From: a virus
Strand: one strand, 5' to 3'
Virus record (IMG/VR): IMGVR_UViG_3300015261_000158
Span: 1-23,154 of that record
DNA: 23,154 nucleotides
Within the stretch, counting starts at the first letter, position 1, and every line of letters begins with the position of its first letter. A model generated the notes under the pieces. That model did no database searches and was not told the origin of the DNA. It saw only the letters and a program-made list of their open reading frames with translations. Shown in pieces: positions 1 to 6,667 of this stretch. Position numbers and translations under genes: made by a program.

Positions 1-285
1 AAGGATTTAGTTGATGCACAAAACCAGATTGCTGCTCTTGTGCGTGATGTTGCCGCTGGCCGTAAGCAGCTGCAAGTCCACGTCCGTTGCCCCGCCGTGC
101 CAGCGGATAAATCCACCGGCACCACCGGCATGGATGATGGAACCCGCGCCCGACTTACTGACACCGCTGAGCGGGATTATTACACCCTCAGAAAGCGCAT
201 CGAAACAGCCCGCAAGCAGATAGAAGGCATGCAGGATTACATCCGCCAGCAATGCATGACACCACAATCAACAGCCTCGCAATAA
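1..285 (+). CDS. Rz: Rz-like inner-membrane spanin, 3' part only
   Basis: The reading frame is open from the first base of the window and stops at 283-285, so only the last 94 residues are visible. The N-terminal membrane anchor lies upstream. The visible part has the features of lambdoid Rz proteins: a charged helical stretch and, near the end, the recognisable run RLTDTAERDYYTLRKRIE followed by QIEGMQDYIRQQC. Rz spans the periplasm and joins the outer-membrane lipoprotein Rz1 to fuse the two membranes in the last step of lysis. The Rz1 gene is embedded in the +1 frame, the normal arrangement in this family. The stop codon lies in the loop of the terminator at 273-298. Assignment is from family pattern and the embedded Rz1; partial because of the window edge. 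Confidence 0.85.
   Translation, partial: KDLVDAQNQIAALVRDVAAGRKQLQVHVRCPAVPADKSTGTTGMDDGTRARLTDTAERDYYTLRKRIETARKQIEGMQDYIRQQCMTPQSTASQ
14..223 (+). CDS. Rz1: Rz1-like outer-membrane spanin lipoprotein, embedded in Rz
   Basis: This 69-aa ORF lies entirely inside the Rz gene in the +1 frame. It starts with a basic residue pair and a hydrophobic stretch (LLLLCVMLPLAV) and has a lipobox V-S-S-C with the modified cysteine at residue 20. Lys follows the Cys, which does not give an inner-membrane retention signal, so outer-membrane sorting is expected. The mature part of about 50 residues is proline-rich (APPCQRINPPAPPAW), typical of o-spanins. I chose ATG at 14 over TTG at 11 because AAGGA at 1-5 is then 8 bases upstream. 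It acts with Rz in outer-membrane disruption at the end of lysis. Nesting plus lipobox plus proline content makes the call strong. Confidence 0.85.
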   Translation: MHKTRLLLLCVMLPLAVSSCKSTSVAPPCQRINPPAPPAWMMEPAPDLLTPLSGIITPSESASKQPASR

Positions 286-298
286 AGCGGGGCTTTTT
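273..298 (+). terminator. Intrinsic terminator after Rz/Rz1
   Basis: AGCCTCGC at 273-280 pairs with GCGGGGCT at 287-294 (one G-T pair) around the loop AATAAA, followed by five T. The Rz stop codon lies in the loop. A near copy of this hairpin occurs at 638-661. Confidence 0.75.
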
Positions 299-316
299 AC
301 TTTTACGGAGATCCGT

Positions 317-631
317 ATGGGGTATTTCACTGATTTGATTAAGCGTTGGTTTAAGCGAGACAAAACGCGGAAAGAGCGCAGCGCTATTAAGCATACGACG
401 GTAACCCCGCTATATGGCGGATCAACTGGGCAAACCGACTCATACGATCCCATGAGCCTGACCAGCCCACTTAATCCGGCGAATGCGCTTAGTCCTTTAT
501 GGTCTGAACCATCCGCCACTTGTTCGGATAACTCGCATGATTTTTCATCCCACTGCCATGACAGCGGGGGTTATGACAGTGGGGGTTATGACAGCGGTAC
601 ATGCGACACAAGCAGCTACGGCTGCGATTGA
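317..631 (+). CDS. Unrecognised 104-aa protein with Asp/Ser/Gly/Cys-rich tail repeats
   Basis: I do not recognise this protein. The start ATG has a good Shine-Dalgarno GGAG at 307-310, six bases upstream. The N-terminal quarter is amphipathic and strongly basic (FTDLIKRWFKRDKTRKER). The middle is polar and proline-containing. The last 35 residues are rich in Asp, Ser, Gly, His and Cys and include HDSGG-YDSGG-YDSGT, made by a 15-bp tandem DNA repeat at 556-600. Three Cys and two His in the tail could bind metal or form disulfides, but that is speculation. It sits between the spanin genes and a small membrane protein and has its own terminator on each side, like a separately acquired cassette. 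Codon context and the Shine-Dalgarno site support a real gene; function unknown. Confidence 0.6.
   Translation: MGYFTDLIKRWFKRDKTRKERSAIKHTTVTPLYGGSTGQTDSYDPMSLTSPLNPANALSPLWSEPSATCSDNSHDFSSHCHDSGGYDSGGYDSGTCDTSSYGCD
556..600 (+). repeat. Three tandem 15-bp units inside the 104-aa gene
   Basis: Units at 556-570, 571-585 and 586-600 share the core ATGACAGCGG or ATGACAGTGG. They keep frame and encode the repeated peptide (H/Y)DSG(G/T). Copy number could vary by slippage without breaking the frame. Confidence 0.8.
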
Positions 632-637
632 TGTAGC

Positions 638-661
638 GCCTCGCAATAGCGGGGCTTTTTT
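638..661 (+). terminator. Intrinsic terminator, near copy of the one at 273-298
   Basis: GCCTCGC at 638-644 pairs with GCGGGGC at 649-655 around the loop AATA, followed by six T (656-661). The stem sequence matches the terminator after Rz. Confidence 0.75.
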
Positions 662-675
662 ATTGGGAGAAAGAG

Positions 676-855
676 ATGGATTTGACGTTCATGCTGGCTG
701 CCTACGGCGCAGTAGGCGTAACGCTGCTGTTAATCGCTGGTGGATGGGTAACAGTACGTGAGTATTTCAGGCGCAAGGCGGCAGAGAAACAGGCCGAGAT
801 CGATGCTCTGGTTGAAAAACGGATAGCTGAGAAGCAAGCGCAAACCAACACCTAA
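676..855 (+). CDS. Small single-pass membrane protein, 59 aa, unrecognised
   Basis: ATG at 676 is preceded by GGGAG at 665-669, six bases away, and the frame runs to TAA at 853-855. The product begins MDLTFMLAAYGAVGVTLLLI. It has one hydrophobic segment at about residues 5-27, then a basic cluster (YFRRKAAEK) and a highly charged, probably helical tail rich in Glu, Lys and Ala to residue 59. The positive-inside rule predicts N-terminus out and C-terminus in the cytoplasm. It follows the lysis genes, so a lysis-related or membrane-effector role is possible, but nothing in the sequence proves it. It is short enough to be missed by length cut-offs. The Shine-Dalgarno site and the clean membrane-segment/charged-tail pattern support a real gene. 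Confidence 0.65.
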   Translation: MDLTFMLAAYGAVGVTLLLIAGGWVTVREYFRRKAAEKQAEIDALVEKRIAEKQAQTNT

Positions 856-875
856 TACATTTTCTCTATAGGACT

Positions 876-1012
876 ACCCCAGCGGGCGGTGGGGCGAATA
901 ACACCCGCAGCATAAGCGCCGGTCGGCCCCAGGCCTAATCCTTGCCGGTGGCTTGTGCGGACAGCCGGAAAGACGGCAGGCAGTACAGGCGGCCTTTAAG
1001 CAGAGGGCCGCC
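876..1012. other. GC-rich stretch with a chain of stem-loops upstream of the terminase genes (possible structured RNA or packaging-site region)
   Basis: I see no convincing coding frame here. Complementary segments are dense. CCCCA 877-881 pairs with TGGGG 890-894, or alternatively GCGGG 882-886 with CCCGC 904-908. GCATAAGC 910-917 pairs with GCTTGTGC 951-958 (one G-T), enclosing CCGG 919-922 with CCGG 945-948 and GGCC 925-928 with GGCC 932-935. GCCG 964-967 pairs with CGGC 974-977 around GAAAGA. GGCGGCC 988-994 pairs with GGCCGCC 1006-1012. None is followed by a T run on either strand, so these are not ordinary terminators. In related phages the packaging start site (cos or pac) lies near the terminase genes. 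A structured RNA is the other reading. Confidence 0.45.
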
Positions 1013-1036
1013 GATAGTGCTTAACAAAAGGGATTT

Positions 1037-1240
1037 TTAAGGCTTAACCATTTCAAACATGGAAATTAAGCCCCCTTGCAGTCTGTCTTTCACCACAATA
1101 CGGCCATCCTTTTCAAGGGTAGACAGTATTTGCAGTGTTTCGGCCAAATCTTCTTCAGTGGTAACGGGGTAGCGCGACATGCAGAAAACACCGTTACGGC
1201 TAAGAGAAGAAATTAATTCGATTAGTGGTTTGTATTTCAT
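1037..1240 (-). CDS. Small minus-strand protein, 67 aa, possibly a DNA-binding regulator
   Basis: This is the only convincing gene on the minus strand. I chose the ATG at 1240 because AAGGA (1252-1248 on the minus strand) is seven bases upstream, while the in-frame ATG at 1246 is only one base from it. The product starts MKYKPLIELISSLSRNGVF and continues with a predicted helix (TEEDLAETLQILSTLEKDGR), then a short strand-rich end (IVVKDRLQGG...MFEMVKP). Helix-helix-hairpin order resembles a small winged-helix domain, but I cannot name a family. It lies opposite to the late operon, between lysis and packaging genes, with an inverted repeat and a possible promoter just upstream. A repressor or late-gene modulator is a reasonable guess, no more. 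Confidence 0.6.
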   Translation of the reverse strand: MKYKPLIELISSLSRNGVFCMSRYPVTTEEDLAETLQILSTLEKDGRIVVKDRLQGGLISMFEMVKP

Positions 1241-1250
1241 AAGCATTTCC

Positions 1251-1291
1251 TTCTTAAAAGAAACATTTTAAGAAAAGTCATTTGTCACCAA
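1251..1291 (-). promoter_or_regulatory. Candidate promoter and operator-like inverted repeat for the minus-strand gene
   Basis: TTCTTAAAA at 1251-1259 and TTTTAAGAA at 1266-1274 form a perfect 9-bp inverted repeat with a 6-base spacer. Reading the minus strand, TAAAAT (1270-1265) is a good -10 box, with a poor -35 TTGGTG (1291-1286) 15 bases upstream. The repeat overlaps the -10 and ends next to the ribosome-binding site, as expected for an operator that shuts off its own gene. If transcription starts further upstream, it would instead fold as a hairpin beside the Shine-Dalgarno sequence. Confidence 0.4.
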
Positions 1292-1322
1292 AGCTACTGG
1301 ATCATCGTTCCCGGGGTTAACT

Positions 1323-1925
1323 ATGAAAAAACCAGACTGGGAGGCCATTGAGTCAGCCTACCGGGCTGGCTTGCTGTCACTCCGTGAAATTGCTTCACAG
1401 CACGGCATCAGTGAAGGTGCCATTCGTAAACGCGCAAAGCGTGATAAATGGTCGCGTGACCTGAGCGCCAAAGTTAAAGAACGCTCAGATGATCTGGTAC
1501 GCAAGGCAGAGGTACGCAAAAAGGTACGCAGTGAAACCACTTTGACCGAGCGCGTACTGATCGAGGCTACCGCCGAGGTAATCGCAAACGTTAGGATGGA
1601 ACATCGGGGAGATATTCGCCGGGCGCGTGAGATTACCAACATGCTCTTTGATGAGCTGGCCGCCGAGTGTGCCGATGTTGAGGCACTGGAGAAGCTCGGT
1701 GAACTTATGCATTGCCCTGACGACAAAGGCCGCGACAAACTGAATGAGCTGTATCACTCGATCATTTCAATGCCTGAGCGGGTTAAATCAGCAAAGGCGC
1801 TCTCCGAGGCGTTAAAAAACCTTATCGGTCTTGAGCGCCAGGCTTATGACATCGGCAGCAATACCGCCGACGATGCGACCCAAAAGCTGTCTGATCTTAT
1901 GGATGAGCTTTCAGGGGGTGCCTGA
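1323..1925 (+). CDS. Terminase small subunit
   Basis: This 200-aa protein starts with a helix-turn-helix at about residues 15-42 (LSLREIASQHGISEGAIRKR), the DNA-recognition part of phage terminase small subunits. The rest is long, charged and probably helical, suited to ring oligomerisation and contact with the large subunit. It recognises the phage packaging site and loads the motor on DNA. Its stop overlaps the start of the large terminase (TGATG at 1923-1927), so the two are translationally coupled. The role follows from the helix-turn-helix plus position directly before the large subunit, a near-universal phage arrangement. I see no strong Shine-Dalgarno site before ATG 1323. Confidence 0.85.
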   Translation: MKKPDWEAIESAYRAGLLSLREIASQHGISEGAIRKRAKRDKWSRDLSAKVKERSDDLVRKAEVRKKVRSETTLTERVLIEATAEVIANVRMEHRGDIRRAREITNMLFDELAAECADVEALEKLGELMHCPDDKGRDKLNELYHSIISMPERVKSAKALSEALKNLIGLERQAYDIGSNTADDATQKLSDLMDELSGGA

Positions 1926-3415
1926 TGGCGCTTAAACCTGAACATCTGGCCCGGCTTAGGGATAAGTTCTGGCGGCTTAACAATCTGTACTGGATCACCG
2001 ACAAGCGAGGTAAGCCGGTACGTTTCAAAATGACCCCGGAGCAACAGGCTTACTTCGAGGGCATGCATACCCGCAACATTATTCTAAAGGCACGCCAGTT
2101 AGGTTTTACGACTGAGGTTTGCATTATCCAACTGGATGCAGCGCTGTTTGAGGGAGCAAAGTGCGCGCTGATCGCACATACCCTCAACGACGCAAAGCGC
2201 CTTTTCCGCGAGAAAATCAAATATGCCTATGATCGTCTCCCCGCCGAAATACGGGCGGCCAATCCTGCGTCTAATGATGCAGCTGGTGAGCTGGTTTTTA
2301 AGAAGGGCGGCTCGCTCTATGTTTCAACGTCTTTTCGTGGCGGCACGCTGCGTTATCTGCATGTTTCCGAGTTCGGGAAGATTTGCGCCAAGTATCCTGA
2401 CAAAGCGCGAGAAATTGTTACCGGTGCTTTCGAAGCAGTATCAACTGACTGTTTCACGACGATTGAAAGCACAGCAGAAGGCCGCGCGGGCTATTTCTTC
2501 GATTACTGCCAGACTGCGGAAAAAGCGGCGTTATCTGGTGCGACCCTCTCTCAACTAAGCTGGAAATTCTTCTTTTTCAGCTGGTGGATGAACCCGCAGT
2601 ACGCGATTGACCCGGTTGAGCCTCTACCGCAGCGCCTGCGCGATTATTTCGATGAACTGGAGGCAAAGCACAGCCTAAAGCTCAGTGACCGTCAGAAAGC
2701 GTGGTATCAGGCCAAAGAAACCACCCTCGGCGACGACATGAAACGGGAATACCCGTCGATCCCTGCCGAGGCGTTCCAGCAGTCTGTGGAAGGCGCTTAC
2801 TACGCGAAACAATTCGCCGTCCTCTACTCACAACGCCGCATCGGCCAGCTGCCTGACAATAAACACTTACCGGTTTACACGTTCTGGGATCTCGGCGTCG
2901 GTGACTCGACGGCGATCTGGTTTGTGCGCGTGGTCGGTAATGAATTCCATGTTATCGACTACTACGAGAACAGCGGCGAAGGGCTTCGCCACTACATGAA
3001 GATCCTCAAGGACAAGGGCTACACCTACGCCGAGCACTGGGCACCCCACGATATTGATAACCGTGAGTTTGCGAACGACGGCAAATCCCGCCGCCAGCTG
3101 GCGCGCGAGGGGTACGAGGTAGACGGCGAAATCTATTCCATATCGTTCAATGTGGTGCCGAAGCTAGGTGTGGATGAGGGGATCGAGCTGGTGCGCGAAA
3201 TACTCCCACGTTGCGCGTTTGACAGCGCGAAATGTGAGGAAGGCATAAGCCACCTGGAAGCCTACCGCAAAGAGTGGGACGCCAAGCGGGGCTGCTGGAA
3301 AGACAACCCATTGCACGACTTCACTTCGCACGCCTCAGACGGTTTTCGCTATTTCGCCGTAGCGATGAGCCGCACGAAACCAGCGGCGAATATCAAAATA
3401 GGATTTAGCTACTAA
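1925..3415 (+). CDS. Terminase large subunit (packaging ATPase and nuclease)
   Basis: This 496-aa protein has the usual motor layout. The Walker A-like loop KARQLGFTT is at residues 55-63. The Walker B strand LRYLHVSEF is at 142-150 with Glu149 as likely catalytic base, and a coupling motif ESTAEG at 181-186. The C-terminal RNase H-like nuclease is marked by FWDLGVGDST (Asp323) and SHASDGFRYF near the end (Asp472). It cuts concatemeric phage DNA and pumps it through the portal into the prohead. The non-GKT Walker A is normal for this terminase class (Terminase_6-like). Length and both domains are complete. It overlaps its neighbours by one base or codon on both sides. Confidence 0.95.
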   Translation: MALKPEHLARLRDKFWRLNNLYWITDKRGKPVRFKMTPEQQAYFEGMHTRNIILKARQLGFTTEVCIIQLDAALFEGAKCALIAHTLNDAKRLFREKIKYAYDRLPAEIRAANPASNDAAGELVFKKGGSLYVSTSFRGGTLRYLHVSEFGKICAKYPDKAREIVTGAFEAVSTDCFTTIESTAEGRAGYFFDYCQTAEKAALSGATLSQLSWKFFFFSWWMNPQYAIDPVEPLPQRLRDYFDELEAKHSLKLSDRQKAWYQAKETTLGDDMKREYPSIPAEAFQQSVEGAYYAKQFAVLYSQRRIGQLPDNKHLPVYTFWDLGVGDSTAIWFVRVVGNEFHVIDYYENSGEGLRHYMKILKDKGYTYAEHWAPHDIDNREFANDGKSRRQLAREGYEVDGEIYSISFNVVPKLGVDEGIELVREILPRCAFDSAKCEEGISHLEAYRKEWDAKRGCWKDNPLHDFTSHASDGFRYFAVAMSRTKPAANIKIGFSY

Positions 3416-4842
3416 TGGCAGACCTGAACATTGATTACCACCATCCTGCCTGGTTTGAGTTTTCCGACGAGTGGCGCATGGTGGCCGACTGCGTGGACGG
3501 CGAGCGCGCCATTAAGCGCAAAGGCAAGCGCAGGATGGTGTATCTGCCCCATCCGTCCAGCGACTGGCAGACCAGCGATCCGCAACTGACCCGGTATAAC
3601 GCCTATGTGACGCGAGCGCCGTTTCTCAACGCCACCGGGCGAACTTTGCAGGGGCTGCTGGGCATTGCCTTTTCCAAACCCTTAAAAATTGAGCTATCCG
3701 GCGCGCTGGACGTGCTGGCGGGCGACGTGGACGGGCAAGGGCTTTCGCTCGATCAGATGGCGCGTGATGCGGTATCGCAAAACCTCCAGAAAGGACGAGC
3801 CGGTATTCTGACCGATTACACTGGCAGCGGGGAGCAACCACTTGCCCGCACCGGTCGCCCGGTGTTGAAACTTTACAAGGCCGCGCAGATCATCAACTGG
3901 CGCGTGACCAACGGCAAAACCTCACTGGTTGTGCTGAAAGAGTTTGAAGCCGTGGATCTCCCGGATAATTTCCGGCTGGAGTTGCGCCTGAAATGGACGG
4001 AGCTTCGATTGATTGATGGCAAGGCCCATGTGCGCATCTGGAAGCAATCAGCTGAAGAAGGCGTGAAGGCTACCAATCTGGCACCGATTCTCGATCAGGC
4101 TGGTAAAGCGCTTACTGATCTTCCGTGGTCATGGATTGGGGCCAACAACAACGATCACACACCGGACGCACCGCCGCTGGCGGATATCGCCTCGGTAAAC
4201 ATCAAACACTACCAAGCTGAAGCTGATATCGCGGAGATCGCCCACCTTTGTGGGAACCCAACACCCGCCGTTTCAGGGCTTAGTGAGTCCTGGGCGGATA
4301 GATACCTGAAAGAAGGTATCCGCATCGGCTCTACGACTGGCGTGCTTCTGCCTGTTGGTGGAAAGCTTGAAATTGTTCAGGCTGAGGATCGGAACCTCCC
4401 CATAATTGTGGCTGAGCGTCGCGAGAAACAGATGGCAATGCTTGGCGCGAAGCTGGTAGAGCGTGGCACATCATCCAGAACGGCCACACAAGCCGCAGAT
4501 GAGGCGCAAACCGATAATTCAATACTCTCGCTTTGCGTGGGGAATGTGGAAGCCGCCATAAATCGCTCTCTCGCGTTTGCTGCGGCCTTTGCTGGTGGCA
4601 GCGGCACGATCACCATCAATAAGCGGTACGAAGTCGCCCAGCTCGACTCGCAAGCCATCTCAACGCTGCTGGCTGCGGTGCAGAGTGGGAAAATGTTGCT
4701 GGTGGATTTCATCCGTTACATGCAATCCATCGGATTGGTCGATCCAGCGGCCAAGCCAGAGGAAGTGGAAACCGCGTTGCGTGCGCAGTCAGACCTGATC
4801 GGCAATACCTACGAGCAGGATAATGATGATGGTGACAATTAA
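3415..4842 (+). CDS. Portal protein, DUF4055 type
   Basis: The 475-aa product follows the large terminase with a TAATG overlap (3413-3417) and precedes a MuF-like gene, the expected place for the portal. The sequence looks like the DUF4055 group of portal proteins: an N-terminal region with YHHPAWFEF and YNAYVTRAPFLNATGRTLQGLLG, a central mixed region, and a long C-terminal helical part after RTATQAADEAQTDNSIL. The portal forms the twelve-subunit ring at one head vertex through which DNA enters and leaves. I place it by gene order and general resemblance; no short catalytic motif exists to prove it. Confidence 0.85.
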   Translation: MADLNIDYHHPAWFEFSDEWRMVADCVDGERAIKRKGKRRMVYLPHPSSDWQTSDPQLTRYNAYVTRAPFLNATGRTLQGLLGIAFSKPLKIELSGALDVLAGDVDGQGLSLDQMARDAVSQNLQKGRAGILTDYTGSGEQPLARTGRPVLKLYKAAQIINWRVTNGKTSLVVLKEFEAVDLPDNFRLELRLKWTELRLIDGKAHVRIWKQSAEEGVKATNLAPILDQAGKALTDLPWSWIGANNNDHTPDAPPLADIASVNIKHYQAEADIAEIAHLCGNPTPAVSGLSESWADRYLKEGIRIGSTTGVLLPVGGKLEIVQAEDRNLPIIVAERREKQMAMLGAKLVERGTSSRTATQAADEAQTDNSILSLCVGNVEAAINRSLAFAAAFAGGSGTITINKRYEVAQLDSQAISTLLAAVQSGKMLLVDFIRYMQSIGLVDPAAKPEEVETALRAQSDLIGNTYEQDNDDGDN

Positions 4843-5929
4843 CGATCAGTTGCGCGATGAAGCGATCAGCCATGCGCTCTACGTGGCGCGCTATGGCAAC
4901 GGCGCGGCCCGCAAAATGATCCGGCTACTAAATGAGGCTGATTCTCTGTTATCTGCGGAGTTATTAAACGTCCTCGATGGTGTAGACGCGGCGACATGGA
5001 GCGAGCGCCGCCTTGCTTCCCTGCTGGCGTCTGTACGCCGCCTTAATCACAAGGCATACCAACCCGTTACGGAGGCGCTGAAAAGCGAGCTAGCGGCATT
5101 TGCCGGGCATGAGGCGGGCTATCAATTTGACCTTTTCAACCAGTTATTGCCGGATTCCGTATTAAGCCACGTTGAGCTGCAAGCGATCACGCCTGATCAG
5201 GTTTACGCGGCGGCAGCCTCGCGACCTTTTCAGGGGCGGCTATTGTCTGAATGGGCCACCAATCTGGAAGCCGACCGGTTGACGAAAATCACCAACGCGG
5301 TACGCATGGGTTACCTGTTAGGAGAAACCACCGAGCAGATCACCCGCCGCGTGGTCGGCACCAAAGCGGCCAATCGCGAGGATGGAGCAATTCAAGGCAA
5401 CCGGCGCAACCTGGCGGCGGTGACCCGAACGGCCATAGCCCATGTAGCCAGCACGGCCCGCCAGTCATTTGCCAAAGCTAACAGTGATTTGGTGAAGGGC
5501 AAGCAGTGGCTATCGACGCTCGATACCCGGACAACCACGATCTGCATTGTTCGTGACCGACTGAAATACACGCTGGATGGGAAGCCCATCGATCATAACG
5601 TGCCATACCTGCGCGGGCCGGGCAGGGCGCATTTCTGCTGCCGTTCTACCGAGACACTGATCCTCAAATCCTGGCGGGAATTGGGGATCGATGTTGACGA
5701 AATGGACGCTGGCACCCGCGCCAGCATGGACGGGCAGACACCCGGCGACACTACCTATTCAGAATGGCTACAGCGCCAGCCCTACTACCGGCAAAAAGCC
5801 GTCTTGGGCAAAGAGCGTGCCGACCTGCTGCGCGCCGGGAAACTGAAAGTGCCGGACTTCTTTAACGACCGGGGGGAATTCTTAACCCTCGATCAGCTGC
5901 GGCAACTTGAGCCGCGAGCTTTCAAATAA
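4823..5929 (+). CDS. MuF-like minor head / head morphogenesis protein
   Basis: This product of about 366-368 aa overlaps the portal gene by 20 bases. Three in-frame ATGs (4823, 4826, 4829) are possible starts. AGGA at 4817-4820 fits 4826 or 4829 best. The C-terminal half carries the hallmark of the Mu gpF / SPP1 gp7 domain: KQWLSTLDTRTTTICIVRD, then PYLRGPGRAHFCCRSTE, with the conserved TLD.RT..IC and HF.CRS pattern at roughly residues 230-280. Such proteins sit inside the prohead near the portal and in some phages are ejected with DNA. Gene order portal-MuF-scaffold-capsid is standard. Strong call on family, moderate on exact role. Confidence 0.88.
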   Translation: MMMVTINDQLRDEAISHALYVARYGNGAARKMIRLLNEADSLLSAELLNVLDGVDAATWSERRLASLLASVRRLNHKAYQPVTEALKSELAAFAGHEAGYQFDLFNQLLPDSVLSHVELQAITPDQVYAAAASRPFQGRLLSEWATNLEADRLTKITNAVRMGYLLGETTEQITRRVVGTKAANREDGAIQGNRRNLAAVTRTAIAHVASTARQSFAKANSDLVKGKQWLSTLDTRTTTICIVRDRLKYTLDGKPIDHNVPYLRGPGRAHFCCRSTETLILKSWRELGIDVDEMDAGTRASMDGQTPGDTTYSEWLQRQPYYRQKAVLGKERADLLRAGKLKVPDFFNDRGEFLTLDQLRQLEPRAFK

Positions 5930-5933
5930 TCCC

Positions 5934-5960
5934 AAAGGGCTGCCAGTGGCGGCCCTTTTT
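5934..5960 (+). terminator. Intrinsic terminator between MuF and scaffold genes
   Basis: AAAGGGCTGCC at 5934-5944 pairs with GGCGGCCCTTT at 5948-5958 around the loop AGT, with one T-G pair, followed by T to 5960. A second GC-rich hairpin without a T run (GCGGCC 5968-5973 with GGCCGC 5977-5982) lies just downstream, before the next ribosome-binding site. Confidence 0.8.
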
Positions 5961-6004
5961 CTTTCCTGCGGCCAGAGGCCGCGACCATCTCGACGGAGTT
6001 GATG

Positions 6005-6667
6005 ATGCTCAAATTCAAAATTGATAAAGCCGCCTTTGACGCGCTATCAGACGACCAAAAAGCCATGTATCAGGAAGCCGGTGAAGGCTACCAACTGGCG
6101 ATTGAGGGCTTGCCAGACGTATCCGGCCTGGAAGCCAAAGTGAACGAGCTGCTGGTCGATAAGGAGGCCGCCGAGAAGGCAGCACGCGAAGCAGCAGAGG
6201 AAAAGGCCCGCAAAGAAGGTGATGTTGCCGCCATCGAAAACAGCTGGAAACAGAAACTGGCTGATACCGAAGCGCGCTATCAGAGCCAGATCGAGAACCT
6301 GAACGGCTCGCTTAATACGCTGCTGGTGGACAACGTGGCGCAGAGCCTCGCCACCAAATTAGCTGGCGAAGCCGCGCCGGTAATGCTGCCTCATATCAAG
6401 AGCCGCTTATCTGTGGAAATGAAGGACGGCAAGCCAGTTACCCGCGTACTCGATGCAGACGGCAAGCCATCGGCTTTAACCGTTGACGAGCTGGGCGCGG
6501 AATTCACCGGCAATAAAGCCTTTGCTGGCGTAATTATCGGATCAAAAGCAAGCGGCACCGGCGGCGCTGGTGACCCTTCGAAACCTGTTAGCGGAGCTGA
6601 CGGACTGGGCGGCAACGACCTTGTGAGCGAAGCCGCGAATATTATTAAAAATATGGGAATTGAATAA
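6005..6667 (+). CDS. Capsid scaffold protein (DUF6651-like)
   Basis: I chose ATG 6005 because GGAG at 5995-5998 is then six bases away; TTG 5999 and ATG 6002 are less well spaced. The 220-aa product has an acidic start (FKIDKAAFDALSDDQ), a long Ala/Glu/Lys-rich coiled coil at about residues 38-100, and a Gly/Ser/Pro-rich linker near the end (GSKASGTGGAGDPSKP). This composition is typical of phage scaffolds, which act as an internal template for capsid assembly and then leave. It ends with TAATG overlap into the major capsid gene. The N-terminal part and overall layout resemble DUF6651 proteins found directly before capsid genes. Role inferred from composition and position. Confidence 0.75.
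   Translation: MLKFKIDKAAFDALSDDQKAMYQEAGEGYQLAIEGLPDVSGLEAKVNELLVDKEAAEKAAREAAEEKARKEGDVAAIENSWKQKLADTEARYQSQIENLNGSLNTLLVDNVAQSLATKLAGEAAPVMLPHIKSRLSVEMKDGKPVTRVLDADGKPSALTVDELGAEFTGNKAFAGVIIGSKASGTGGAGDPSKPVSGADGLGGNDLVSEAANIIKNMGIE

Noticed and set aside
556-600. CRISPR-like array
   Set aside because: The three 15-bp units are directly adjacent without spacers and keep a coding frame.
483-761. 92-aa plus-strand frame overlapping the 104-aa and 59-aa genes
   Set aside because: Crosses a terminator and two better supported genes with good ribosome-binding sites.
876-1012. tRNA gene in the structured region
   Set aside because: No T-arm consensus, anticodon arm or acceptor stem could be matched.
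988-1012. Terminator for the minus-strand gene or lysis operon
   Set aside because: The strong stem has no T run on either strand.
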